Assembly (NCBI RefSeq): GCF_025370105.1
Contig: NZ_JANQBK010000019.1
Location: 28,335-92,334 of the forward strand
Reading direction: 5' to 3'
DNA length: 64,000 nucleotides
Source: Sphingomonas hylomeconis
Lineage (GTDB): Bacteria > Pseudomonadota > Alphaproteobacteria > Sphingomonadales > Sphingomonadaceae
The position numbers and the translations under genes were made by a program. Under the pieces are notes generated by a model. It ran no database searches. It was given only the letters and a program-made list of their open reading frames with translations, and was not told the origin of the DNA. Below are positions 42,857-51,817 of this stretch, piece by piece (positions within the stretch are counted from its first letter, which is position 1; every line of letters starts with the position of its first letter).

Positions 42857-43597
42857 TTGAAGTACTTACGCAAGAATGAAGGGCGCGCTTTGGCCAACGG
42901 TGTGTTGGCCCGGCTCCGTCATCGCGACGCCGGCGAGGTCGCCCGGCTGGCGCTGAAGAATGCGGTGCATGCCGTGCGATCGCTGACACCGACGGCGCGC
43001 GCCGACCGGGAGGCCGATCGCGCGTTCGACCGGCGCTGGGGCACGGATACCAGCGCCGGCGTCAGCGCCCGCGTGCTGGGGTTCGATGCCGCGCAGATCG
43101 ACCAGTGCCGGCGCTACGATCCCAGCCGCGAGGCGATGGTCCGCGATCCCGTCGCGGCGCTGCAATTGCATCCGGCCGAGTGGGATTTCATCGATTTCGG
43201 CGCGGGCAAGGGGCGGGCGATGATGCTGGCGATGGAGATGGGCTTCGCCAGCGTGACCGGCGTCGAACTGTCGGACCGGCTGTGCGCGATCGCACGCGCC
43301 AATATCGCGCGCTTCGCTGAGCTGAGCGGCACGACGATTCCGGCGCAAGTGATTGCGGGCGATGCCACCATGGTCGCGCCCGCCGGGCGGCAGATCCTGG
43401 CCTATTTCTACAATCCGTTCGGCACGACGATCATGACCGCGGTGCGCGGGCGGCTCGAGGCGGCGCTGCGCGACGGCGCCGCGCGGGTGACGGTAATTTA
43501 CGCCAATCCCGAGCATGCCGAGGTGTTCGCCGACGCCCCGGGCTGGCGCGCCGGCGTGGCGATGCCCGGCGTGGCGACGTTCCTGCGCGACGCATGA
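42857..43597 (+). CDS. Class I SAM-dependent methyltransferase
   Basis: A 246-aa protein. The SAM-binding loop is FIDFGAGKGRAMM near residue 113, followed by the acidic end of beta-2 (TGVELSD), IAGDATM, and AYFYNPFGTTI in the motif IV position. The N-terminal 60 residues are helical and basic. It looks like a protein or small-molecule methyltransferase of unknown target. Start uncertain: TTG at 42857, or TTG at 42890 with a better ribosome site (GAAGGG, six bases before). Upstream of a glycosyltransferase by 75 bases. Confidence 0.8.
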   Translation: MKYLRKNEGRALANGVLARLRHRDAGEVARLALKNAVHAVRSLTPTARADREADRAFDRRWGTDTSAGVSARVLGFDAAQIDQCRRYDPSREAMVRDPVAALQLHPAEWDFIDFGAGKGRAMMLAMEMGFASVTGVELSDRLCAIARANIARFAELSGTTIPAQVIAGDATMVAPAGRQILAYFYNPFGTTIMTAVRGRLEAALRDGAARVTVIYANPEHAEVFADAPGWRAGVAMPGVATFLRDA

Positions 43598-43672
43598 GCG
43601 GACGATGCCTTAACGGGCGATTTCGCGGGCAGGAGATGACCGGACGGTAATTCCTCGCTAATCGCGGACGTT

Positions 43673-44809
43673 ATGGCTCGCCCCGTTTCCATTCTCCATT
43701 TGCATTCGACCTTCAGCCTGGGCGGCAAGGAAGCGCGCTCGGTGCGCCTGATGAACGCATTCGGCGATCGCGCCCGGCACACGATCGTCTCGGGCATGCC
43801 CGATCAGCTCGGCGCGCGCGACGCGATCGCCGCCGGCGTGTCGTACGAGATCGCGCAAAACCCGCCGCCGCTCGTCGGGCGGCCGTCGGTCGCGCGGTTC
43901 GAGGCGATCGCGCGCTTCATGCGGCGGTTCGATCTGGTGCTGACCTACAATTGGGGCGCGATCGACGGGGTGATGGCCAAGCGCGTGTTCGGCAAGGACA
44001 CGCCGCCGCTGGTGCATCACGAGGACGGGTTCAATTCGGACGAGGCGGGCGGGCTGAAGCGCGAGCGCAATTATTATCGCCGCTTCGCGCTGCCCGCAGC
44101 GCATGCCCTGGTCGTGCCGTCCGAGGTGCTGCACCGGATCGCGCTCGATACCTGGAAGCAGCCGCCCGCGCGGGTCCACCGCATCGTCAACGGCATCGCC
44201 ACCGCCGCTTATGCCGGCGCGCCCGATCCCAAGGCGATCCCGGGATTCAAGCGCAAACCGGGCGAGATCGTCGTCGGCACGCTGGCGGGGCTGCGCGCGG
44301 TGAAGGACCTGCCGCTGCTGGTCCGCGCGGTCGGCGGCTGTTCGTCGCGCATCCGCCTGGTGATCGTCGGCGAGGGGCCCGAGCGACAGACGATCCTCGA
44401 CGCGGCGGAGAATATGGGGATCGACGATGCACTGGTGCTGCCGGGCTTTCTCAGCGCGCCGCACCGGTTCGTCGGCCTGTTCGATATCCTGGCGCTATCG
44501 TCTAAGAGCGAGCAATTCCCGATCGCGGTGATCGAGGGGATGGCCGCCGGCCTGCCGATCGTCGCCCCGCCGGTCGGCGACGTGCCGTACATGGTCGCCG
44601 CGGAGAATGCGCCGTTCATCCCCCAGCGCAGCGGCGAGGTGCCGCTGCGCGACGCGATCGAGGCGCTGGCGCGCGATCCGGCGCTGCGCAAGACCGTCGG
44701 CGCGGCCAATCAGGCGAAGGCAGTAGCGGAATATGATGAGAACATCATGATCGCACGCTATGCGGCGCTGTACGAAACTGCGATGGGGCGCGACGCGCGC
44801 CTTTTCTGA
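43673..44809 (+). CDS. Glycosyltransferase family 4
   Basis: A 378-aa GT-B fold enzyme: STFSLGGKEARSVRLMNAF near the start, the C-terminal nucleotide-sugar domain with VGTLAGLRAVKDLPLLV near 200, VIVGEGPERQ and the conserved E-x7-E element in FPIAVIEGMAAGLPIVAP near 285. It probably builds a surface polysaccharide or lipid-linked glycan; the donor cannot be told. No other polysaccharide genes are nearby. Confidence 0.92.
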   Translation: MARPVSILHLHSTFSLGGKEARSVRLMNAFGDRARHTIVSGMPDQLGARDAIAAGVSYEIAQNPPPLVGRPSVARFEAIARFMRRFDLVLTYNWGAIDGVMAKRVFGKDTPPLVHHEDGFNSDEAGGLKRERNYYRRFALPAAHALVVPSEVLHRIALDTWKQPPARVHRIVNGIATAAYAGAPDPKAIPGFKRKPGEIVVGTLAGLRAVKDLPLLVRAVGGCSSRIRLVIVGEGPERQTILDAAENMGIDDALVLPGFLSAPHRFVGLFDILALSSKSEQFPIAVIEGMAAGLPIVAPPVGDVPYMVAAENAPFIPQRSGEVPLRDAIEALARDPALRKTVGAANQAKAVAEYDENIMIARYAALYETAMGRDARLF

Positions 44810-44849
44810 TTTCGTTCGTGTGGCGGCATCCTTTGGTTGTATCAAACGT

Positions 44850-46274
44850 ATGTTAAGTTCGGAGAGTGTGGTGTTCAAAGGTCTCAAGCCCATCGTCTAT
44901 AACGGCCGCGAGGTCTGGCCGCTCGTCGAGGGCGGGAAGGGCGTTGCTGCGACCAATCACGCCAGCGCCGGCGCCTGGGCGGCGGCGGGCGGGATCGGCA
45001 CCGTCTCGGCGGTCAATGCCGACAGCTACGATCCCGATGGCAAGATCATCCCGCAGGTCTATAAGTCGCTGACCCGGCGCGAGCGGCACGAGGAACTGAT
45101 CGACTATGCGATCGAGGGCGCGGTGCAGCAGGTGCAGAAGGCGCACGACATCGCCGGTGGCCGCGGCGCGATCAACATCAACGTGCTGTGGGAAATGGGC
45201 GGGGCGCAGCGCATCCTGCACGGCGTGCTCGAACGGACGCGCGGGCTCGTCGCCGGCGTGACCTGCGGCGCGGGCATGCCGTACAAATTGTCCGAGATCG
45301 CCGCTTCCTACAACGTCACCTACCTGCCGATCGTCAGCTCCGGCCGCGCGTTTCGCGCGCTGTGGAAGCGGGCCTATTCGAAGGCGGCCGACTATCTCTC
45401 GGCGGTGGTCTACGAGGATCCGTGGCTCGCCGGCGGGCATAACGGCCTGTCCAACGCGGAGGACCCGCTGAAGCCGCAGGATCCCTATCCGCGCGTCAAG
45501 GAATTGCGCGACGTGATGCGCGAGGGCGGTATTTCCGACGAGGTGCCGATCGTGATGGCCGGCGGCGTGTGGTATCTGCGCGACTGGAGCAACTGGATCG
45601 ACAATCCCGAACTCGGCACGATCGCCTTCCAGTTCGGCACGCGGCCGCTGCTGACGCGCGAAAGCCCGATCCCCGAGGGCTGGAAGAACAAGCTGATGGA
45701 CATCGAGCCGGGCGAGGTGCTGCTGCACAAGTTCTCACCCACCGGCTTCTATTCGAGTGCGGTCAAGAATCCGTTCCTGCGCATCCTGGAGACGCGTTCC
45801 GAGCGCCAGATCGCCTTTTCGACGCAGGAGGCGGGCGACCATACGTTCCAGCTCGACGTCGGCGTGAAGGGCAAGAATTTCTGGGTGACGCGCAACGATC
45901 TGCTGCGCGCGCGGCAGTGGTTCGGCGAGGGCTTTACCGACGCGCTGAAGACGCCGGACAATACGCTCGTGTTCGTGACGCCCGAGGAAAAGGGCTGGAT
46001 CCGCAAGGATCAGGCGGACTGCATGGGCTGCCTGTCGCAATGCTCCTTCTCGTCCTGGGCGGACAGCGAGACCAATTCGACCGGGCGGCTGGCCGATCCG
46101 CGCAGCTTCTGCATCCAGAAGACGCTGCAGGACATCGCGCATGGCGGGCCGATCGACGACAATCTGATGTTCGCCGGGCACGGCGCGTACAATTTCAAGA
46201 AGGACCCGTTCTATTCGAACGGGTTCGTGCCGTCGGTGAAACAGCTGGTCGATCGGATCCTGACCGGCGACTGA
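44850..46274 (+). CDS. FMN-dependent nitronate monooxygenase-family protein
   Basis: A 474-aa flavoprotein of the 2-nitropropane dioxygenase family. The TIM-barrel signature includes ATNHASAGAWAAAGGIGTVSAV near the start, VTCGAGMPYKL, VYEDPWLAGGHNG with the Gly-Gly-His loop, VMAGGVWYLRDW and FQFGTRPLLT. The C-terminal extension carries CMGCLSQCSFSSW, a three-cysteine cluster with spacing C-x2-C-x3-C, not found in the classic enzyme and possibly a metal site. GTG at 44871, with GGAGAG just before it, is an alternative start. True substrate unknown. Confidence 0.9.
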   Translation: MLSSESVVFKGLKPIVYNGREVWPLVEGGKGVAATNHASAGAWAAAGGIGTVSAVNADSYDPDGKIIPQVYKSLTRRERHEELIDYAIEGAVQQVQKAHDIAGGRGAININVLWEMGGAQRILHGVLERTRGLVAGVTCGAGMPYKLSEIAASYNVTYLPIVSSGRAFRALWKRAYSKAADYLSAVVYEDPWLAGGHNGLSNAEDPLKPQDPYPRVKELRDVMREGGISDEVPIVMAGGVWYLRDWSNWIDNPELGTIAFQFGTRPLLTRESPIPEGWKNKLMDIEPGEVLLHKFSPTGFYSSAVKNPFLRILETRSERQIAFSTQEAGDHTFQLDVGVKGKNFWVTRNDLLRARQWFGEGFTDALKTPDNTLVFVTPEEKGWIRKDQADCMGCLSQCSFSSWADSETNSTGRLADPRSFCIQKTLQDIAHGGPIDDNLMFAGHGAYNFKKDPFYSNGFVPSVKQLVDRILTGD

Positions 46275-46300
46275 GCCGGGGCGACGCCCCGGCCACCGGC

Positions 46301-46789
46301 CTATTGATCGAAGTCGTTCTTGTCGGGATCGGTGCCGTGCAGCTGTGCCCACAGCGCCTTGGTGCCGGCTTCCTGCGCCCGGTTGACGAATTGCGAGGCG
46401 ACCAGCCAGCCCTTGATCGGGCGCAGGGGCAGCAGCGTGCCGAGCGCCATGACCGGCACCGAGGTCACGAAATGGACCCAGACCGGCGGATCGAACGCGA
46501 CCTGCAGCCAGACGACGAAGAAGATCAGCGGCAGCGCGATGATGCACAGCGAGAAGAACGCGGGGCCGTCATCGGGCGCGGCGAAGCGGTAGTCGAGCCC
46601 GCAATGCTCGCAGCGATCGACGATCTTGAGCCAGGATTTGAACATCCGGCCCTTGCCGCAGCGCGGACACAGGCCCTTCCAGCCGCAGCGCATGATCCAG
46701 CGGAACGTGTCGCCAGGCGCGGGCGCCGGGTAGGGGGCGGGAATAGCTGCGGGGGCGGGGGCGGGGGCGGGGGCAGAATCATCGGACAT
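46301..46789 (-). CDS. DUF983 zinc-ribbon membrane protein
   Basis: A 162-aa protein. After an Ala-Pro repeat (about residues 5-26) it has a zinc ribbon CPRCGKGRMF and CEHCGLDYRF near residues 41-65, then two membrane helices (FFSLCIIALPLIFFVVWLQV and HFVTSVPVMALGTLLPL). This is the DUF983 arrangement. Its function is not established; some members sit with respiratory oxidase genes, which are not present here. Converges on the nitronate monooxygenase with a 26-base gap holding a GC hairpin. Confidence 0.9.
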   Translation of the reverse strand: MSDDSAPAPAPAPAAIPAPYPAPAPGDTFRWIMRCGWKGLCPRCGKGRMFKSWLKIVDRCEHCGLDYRFAAPDDGPAFFSLCIIALPLIFFVVWLQVAFDPPVWVHFVTSVPVMALGTLLPLRPIKGWLVASQFVNRAQEAGTKALWAQLHGTDPDKNDFDQ

Positions 46790-46852
46790 GATGCGATGCT
46801 GCGCCTGTTATCGCGCGCTGTCGATCAGACGAATTGTCCTAGGGGCGATCGG

Positions 46853-46882
46853 TCCCCCATCCCGGCGTGCCGGGATGGGGGA
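46853..46882. repeat. Perfect 14-bp hairpin downstream of DUF4170
   Basis: TCCCCCATCCCGGC (46853-46866) and GCCGGGATGGGGGA (46869-46882) pair perfectly around a two-base spacer. It lies nine bases after the stop of the gene ending at 46891 on the minus strand. There is no T-run, so it is more likely a 3'-end stabiliser than a terminator. Confidence 0.75.
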
Positions 46883-46890
46883 CGGGCGGA

Positions 46891-47121
46891 TCAGGCGCCC
46901 GGCTTGGCGATCAGATCGGGCTGCACCAGACGATGCAGGTGCACGACGACATATTTCATCTCGGCATCATCGACGGTGCGCTGTGCGGCGGCACGCCACG
47001 CTTTTTCGGCGCTCTTATAGTCTGGGAACATCCCGACGACCTCGATCGAATCGAGATCGTCGAAATCGAGCGTCTGCGGATCGCTGACGCGGCCGCCGAA
47101 GACGAGGTGGAGCTTGCTCAT
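46891..47121 (-). CDS. DUF4170 protein
   Basis: A 76-aa protein matching DUF4170: opening MSKLHLVFGGRVSD, then FPDYKSAEKAWRAAAQRTVDDAEMKYVVVHLHRL. The family is small, alphaproteobacterial and uncharacterised. Predicted soluble alpha/beta. It is 58 bases downstream of the envelope-protein operon and may belong to the same transcript. Confidence 0.88.
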   Translation of the reverse strand: MSKLHLVFGGRVSDPQTLDFDDLDSIEVVGMFPDYKSAEKAWRAAAQRTVDDAEMKYVVVHLHRLVQPDLIAKPGA

Positions 47122-47179
47122 AATCGTGTGTCCTGGGGATAGGGTTCAGGCGCGCCTTAGCCCCAGCTGCCGCCGACGT

Positions 47180-47650
47180 CTATTCCGCGGCCTTCGCTTT
47201 CGCCTCGCGCGATGCCGTGATCGCCGCGCTGCCGGCCGTGGCCAGCGCGGTCAGGATGCCGCCGACCAGCTTGCCGCCCTGTTCGCTGAGCGCACCCTTG
47301 CTAAGGCCGAGCGCGCCCAGTTCGGCAAGGCCGGTGGTCTTGGCACTCTGCACCGCATCGGTAGTGGTGGCGCGCAGCCGGCGGCCGACCGGCGCGAGCA
47401 ATTCGGCCTCGCGGCGGCTGCGCGGTACCAGCGCGCCGGCGATCGCCCCAATCACCACGCCGCCGATCAGCACCGGCAGCGGATTGGAATCGATGACTTG
47501 CGCGGTACGATCGGCGACGTCGCGGGCGCCGTCACGCGCCGTATCCAGCGCATGCGTCGCGGCGAGCTTGGTCTTCTCGATCGTGCTCTGCGGGGCAGGC
47601 GCCTTGCCTTGGGCTTTGGCGCCGTGGGTGGAGGAGACGGGATCGGTCAT
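47180..47650 (-). CDS. Ala-rich membrane-linked helix protein (DUF883/ElaB-like)
   Basis: A 156-aa protein. It begins with an amphipathic helix (ATHALDTARDGARDVADRT), then a membrane segment LPVLIGGVVIGAIAGALV near residue 60, and further Ala-rich helices including LGALGLSKGALSEQGGKLVGG. This plan resembles DUF883/ElaB-type envelope proteins. It is the promoter-distal member of the operon 48885-47180 and its start overlaps the DUF3618 stop by four bases. Function unknown; envelope maintenance under stress is a reasonable inference. Confidence 0.8.
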   Translation of the reverse strand: MTDPVSSTHGAKAQGKAPAPQSTIEKTKLAATHALDTARDGARDVADRTAQVIDSNPLPVLIGGVVIGAIAGALVPRSRREAELLAPVGRRLRATTTDAVQSAKTTGLAELGALGLSKGALSEQGGKLVGGILTALATAGSAAITASREAKAKAAE

Positions 47651-47982
47651 CTGGACTTCCTTTTGACAGCACGAGGCTTTCGGGTCGAACTAACGGGTGC
47701 GGGCGAGGTTGCATCGCCGCCGCCGGTCACCAGCTTGGCGATCGGCTTGCGGGCGAGAAACAGGCCGAGCGCGGCGACCGCACCGGCGACCGTCAACGGG
47801 TTGCGGCGGGCCACCTCGACGCCGTCAGCGGCAAGCGCCTGCCCCTTATCGAGCAGGCCCTGCGCCGCATCCTGCGCCAGCGCCTTGGGCGCGAGTCGCG
47901 CCTGCAGCGTGGACAGCGTGGCGCCGAGCCGCGCACGCGCGGCAGCGGCCTCGATTTCGGCAATTGAAACGGAATCGGTCAT
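47647..47982 (-). CDS. DUF3618 protein
   Basis: A 111-aa protein matching DUF3618: an N-terminal helix (IAEIEAAAARARLGATLSTLQARLAPKALAQDA) and a membrane segment PLTVAGAVAALGLFLARKPIAKL near residue 75, followed by a basic tail. The family often sits beside holin-like and YqjD/ElaB-like genes, as here. Start overlaps the upstream gene by four bases. Function unknown. Confidence 0.85.
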   Translation of the reverse strand: MTDSVSIAEIEAAAARARLGATLSTLQARLAPKALAQDAAQGLLDKGQALAADGVEVARRNPLTVAGAVAALGLFLARKPIAKLVTGGGDATSPAPVSSTRKPRAVKRKSR

Positions 47983-48314
47983 TTGCCGCCACTCATCTTG
48001 CGGACGTGGCGCAACGCCAGCCAGCCCAGCAGCCCGGCCAGCGCCAGCGTCCCGCCGACGACGATAACCGTCGCCCAGCCGGGCCCGACGCGCGGCGTTA
48101 GCGTCAGCAACAGCCCGACGAACAAGGCGATGATCGCTGCGTTCGCCAGCACCAGCGCCGACACACCGAACATCGCGACGAACTTCGCCTCGCCGACCCA
48201 TGCCATTGCCTTGGCACGATAAATGGCCAGTTCGGCGACGGCATAGGCGCGCGCGTCCGTGGTGAGCTGGCCGATCAGCGCGCCGATGCCGGGCTCGGGG
48301 GGTGGTTGCGTCAC
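47979..48314 (-). CDS. Phage-holin-family (LydA/YqjE-like) membrane protein
   Basis: A 111-aa protein with two membrane helices (FVAMFGVSALVLANAAIIALFVGLLL and TVIVVGGTLALAGLLGWLAL) after a helical N-terminus (IGQLTTDARAYAVAELAIYRAKAM). It fits the PF07332 holin-like family, also seen as YqjE. Surroundings are not phage, so a host envelope role is more likely than lysis. The chosen start is GTG at 48314; the ATG at 48362 would overlap the previous gene by 23 bases. Confidence 0.78.
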   Translation of the reverse strand: MTQPPPEPGIGALIGQLTTDARAYAVAELAIYRAKAMAWVGEAKFVAMFGVSALVLANAAIIALFVGLLLTLTPRVGPGWATVIVVGGTLALAGLLGWLALRHVRKMSGGK

Positions 48315-48339
48315 TATGTGGTGCCCCGCCGACGGCAGA

Positions 48340-48885
48340 TCACGCCTTGTCGTTGTCGGCATTGAGACCGGACTGGACGAGGCGGATCAACACGAAGCCG
48401 AGCGCAGCGGCGGTGCCGATGGCGATCGCCGGGCTCTTCTTCACGAAGCCGGTGGCATCGGCGATTAGATCGTCGACATTCTTGGCTTTGAGCGATTCGG
48501 AGAAGCCGGTGACGGCCTCGGCGGCGGTGCGGGCATATTGCCCATATTGCGCGCCGACCTTTTCATCGACCGTACCGGCGGCGTCGTTCATCATCTGCGC
48601 CAGCTCGTCGAGCGCGCTGCCGGCGCGGCTCTTGCCGTCTTCTGCATAGGTCTTGGCGCGATCGCCGACTGTCTGCGCGATCTTGGCAGCGCCGTCCTTG
48701 AGCGTGTGCGCGGTGCCCGGGGCGCCCGTCGCTGCCGGCTCGGCCGGCGCGTCGGCAGCGCTTTCGAAGGTCACGTCCTCGCCGCCGAAACTGGCTTCGG
48801 GGCGGAAGCTGGTGTCCGCCGGCGGCGTGTCGTTCGCACCGTGATTGATCGCTTCTGCGACTGGTTTATCGTTCTGGTCGGCCAT
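48340..48885 (-). CDS. Ala-rich envelope protein heading the stress operon
   Basis: A 181-aa acidic, Ala-rich protein. The first 65 residues are disordered; a long helix follows (AAKIAQTVGDRAKTYAEDGKSRAGSALDELAQMMND), then VDDLIADATGFVKKSPAIAIGTAAALGFVLIRLVQS, which ends in a membrane segment as in YqjD/ElaB proteins. It is the first gene of the run 48885-47180 (four genes) behind the stress-type promoter at 48915-48939. YqjD tethers ribosomes to the membrane in E. coli; whether this one does is not known. Confidence 0.82.
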   Translation of the reverse strand: MADQNDKPVAEAINHGANDTPPADTSFRPEASFGGEDVTFESAADAPAEPAATGAPGTAHTLKDGAAKIAQTVGDRAKTYAEDGKSRAGSALDELAQMMNDAAGTVDEKVGAQYGQYARTAAEAVTGFSESLKAKNVDDLIADATGFVKKSPAIAIGTAAALGFVLIRLVQSGLNADNDKA

Positions 48886-48914
48886 GATAACGCCCTTTCC
48901 GTTGTTAACCGCTC

Positions 48915-48939
48915 AACCTGTCGCGCGCGGCGGGGTTCC
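48915..48939 (-). promoter_or_regulatory. General-stress (EcfG-type) promoter of the envelope operon
   Basis: Minus strand: GGAAC (48939-48935), 16 bases, GGTT (48918-48915), one mismatch to the EcfG consensus. The -10 element is 30 bases before the start of the gene ending at 48340. Confidence 0.62.
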
Positions 48940-49011
48940 ATCGCGGACCCGAATTGCCCCTGCCCGGGATAGCCGATAGAGGCAGCGCAACGCCGACAGG
49001 CTTCAGAGTAG

Positions 49012-50298
<1,287 letters not shown>

Positions 50299-50360
50299 TA
50301 CAACCGAATCTGGTTAAAAAGCTCTTGATAGTATAGGCTTGGCCTGCGAGAATCCCGGCT

Positions 50361-50672
50361 ATGGCCAAGCGTTCAACTGTTTCGACGATGCTCCGCGGCG
50401 CGGCCGTGCCGGCGGTGGTGGTGATCGTCATCGTCGGCCTGGGCGCGTATACCGTGCTCGGGCCGAACGGCGCGCGCGCTTATGGCGAGGTCAAGCGGCA
50501 GCTCAGCGTGCGCGACGTGCAGCTGGCGGCGCTCAAGACCAAGCGGGCGGAATGGCAGAACAAGGTGGCGCTGCTCGATCCCAAGCGCGCCGATCCCGAC
50601 ATGGTGGACGAGCTGACGCGCGAAAAGTTGAACGTCGTGCATCCCGACGAGGTCATCGTTCCGCTGAATTGA
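50361..50672 (+). CDS. ftsB: Cell division protein FtsB/DivIC family
   Basis: A 103-aa bitopic protein: short cytoplasmic N-terminus, membrane helix (VPAVVVIVIVGLGAYTVLG near residues 16-34), then a coiled coil with VKRQLSVRDVQLAALKTKRAEWQNKVALL, and the C-terminal motif ADPDMVDELTREKLNVVHPDE. This is the septum-formation initiator pattern; FtsB bridges FtsL and FtsQ at the division site. Location after eno supports the call. Confidence 0.9.
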   Translation: MAKRSTVSTMLRGAAVPAVVVIVIVGLGAYTVLGPNGARAYGEVKRQLSVRDVQLAALKTKRAEWQNKVALLDPKRADPDMVDELTREKLNVVHPDEVIVPLN

Positions 50673-50721
50673 CGCGGGCGGGGGGGCGTTCGCCTTCACT
50701 TTTCGCCTTTTTCCTTCTTAC

Positions 50722-50823
50722 TTCCCCGGCGAAGGCCGGGGCCCAGTCGCGGGACAGAAGTGAAGTAGCGTTGCGTTTCGTTACCATCGTCGTGCGACTG
50801 GGCCCCGGCCTTCGCCGGGGAAC
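50722..50823. repeat. REP-type inverted pair (CCCCGGCGAAGGCCGGGG core)
   Basis: Copies at 50722-50750 and, inverted, at 50795-50823, each with a CCCCGGC-GAAGGC-CGGGG hairpin and the adjoining CCCAGTCGC sequence. The two arms are reverse complements over 29 bases. The pair fills the space between the convergent ftsB and haloperoxidase ends. Confidence 0.88.
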
Positions 50824-50825
50824 GT

Positions 50826-50861
50826 ATAAAAACGGCGGCGCCTCCGATCGGAAGCGCCGCC
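50826..50861 (-). terminator. Rho-independent terminator of the haloperoxidase gene
   Basis: On the minus strand a 12-bp GC stem (GGCGGCGC-TTCC and GGAG-GCGCCGCC) with a GATC loop at 50861-50834 is followed by GTTTTTAT. It lies 18 bases beyond the stop at 50879 and abuts the REP pair. Confidence 0.9.
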
Positions 50862-50878
50862 CCTTCTTCGTCAGGCAG

Positions 50879-51748
50879 TTAGCCAGCGATCAACTGCGCC
50901 TCGTGGTCCGTCGCCGCGCCGGTCCGTCCGCGACCCAGGAAGGTCAGCAGGTCGTTGGTGAAGCGGTCGCTCTCCGTCACGGTCAGGCCGTGCGGCGCAC
51001 CGTCATATTCGACGAGCTGCGACTGGGCGATGCCCTTTGCCGCCGCGCGGCCGGTGGGGTCGATCGGCACGGTCTTGTCGGCGGTGCCGTGAACCACCAG
51101 CGTCGGCACGCGGAACGCGGCAAGGTCGCCGCGGAAGTCGGTATGGCCGAAGGATTCGGCGCAGCCGAGGATCGGCTTGAGCCCGCCCTGCATGGCCAGG
51201 CGCCAGGCCCAGTCAACCGTCTGGCTGCTCACCGGCGAGGAAATGAACCCGACGCCGAAGAAATCCTGCAGGAAGCTGTGGAAGAAGCCGGGGCGATCCT
51301 TCTTGATGCCGTCGCCGATCGCCTGGAGCTGATCCTCGGGCACGCCGTGCGGATTGTCCTCGGTCTTGAGCATATAGGGCACGACCGAGGAGATCAGCCC
51401 GGCGCCGATCACGCCTTTGCCCTCGTGCCGGCTCATATAGCGCGCGACCTCGCCACCACCCATCGAGAAGCCGACGATCGTCGCGTCGTCCGCGCCGGTC
51501 TGCTCGAGCACGTCGGCAAGATCGTCCGACAGCGTGTCATAGTCATAGCCGGTCCAGGGCTGGCCGGAGCGGCCGAAGCCGCGGCGGTCATAGGCGATCG
51601 CGCGGAATCCCGCCTCGGCGAGTGCCATGGCCTGCGCGTCCCAGCTGTCGGCCGACAAGGGCCAGCCGTGGATCAGCACCACCGGGCGGCCGCTGCCCCA
51701 ATCCTTGACGTAGAGATCGGTGCCGTCGCGTGTCTTGATATAGGGCAT
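50879..51748 (-). CDS. Cofactor-free haloperoxidase-like alpha/beta hydrolase
   Basis: A 289-aa hydrolase close to the non-haem chloroperoxidase group. The triad is Ser in GFSMGGGEVARYM near residue 95, Asp in HGTADKTVP near 227 and His in GAPHGLTVTE near 256; the oxyanion loop is LIHGWPLSADSW. It has the SMGGGE pattern of perhydrolases and likely acts as an esterase or perhydrolase in vivo. A perfect stress-type promoter (51778-51803) lies 30 bases upstream and a terminator follows, so it is its own unit within the stress regulon. Confidence 0.92.
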   Translation of the reverse strand: MPYIKTRDGTDLYVKDWGSGRPVVLIHGWPLSADSWDAQAMALAEAGFRAIAYDRRGFGRSGQPWTGYDYDTLSDDLADVLEQTGADDATIVGFSMGGGEVARYMSRHEGKGVIGAGLISSVVPYMLKTEDNPHGVPEDQLQAIGDGIKKDRPGFFHSFLQDFFGVGFISSPVSSQTVDWAWRLAMQGGLKPILGCAESFGHTDFRGDLAAFRVPTLVVHGTADKTVPIDPTGRAAAKGIAQSQLVEYDGAPHGLTVTESDRFTNDLLTFLGRGRTGAATDHEAQLIAG

Positions 51749-51777
51749 GGAGTGTCTCCGCTTGAACTCGCTGTGCC

Positions 51778-51803
51778 AACGGATCGTTTGCGCGCGCGGT
51801 TCC
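51778..51803 (-). promoter_or_regulatory. General-stress (EcfG-type) promoter of the haloperoxidase gene
   Basis: Minus strand: GGAAC (51803-51799), exactly 17 bases, CGTT (51781-51778), a perfect match to GGAAC-N16/17-CGTT. The -10 element is 30 bases before the start at 51748. Confidence 0.72.
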
Positions 51804-51817
51804 GGCCGCTCGACGCG

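Noticed and set aside
47979..48314. Holin-family gene as evidence of a prophage
   Set aside because: No capsid, tail, integrase or lysin genes nearby; neighbours are host envelope proteins and the cluster has a stress promoter.
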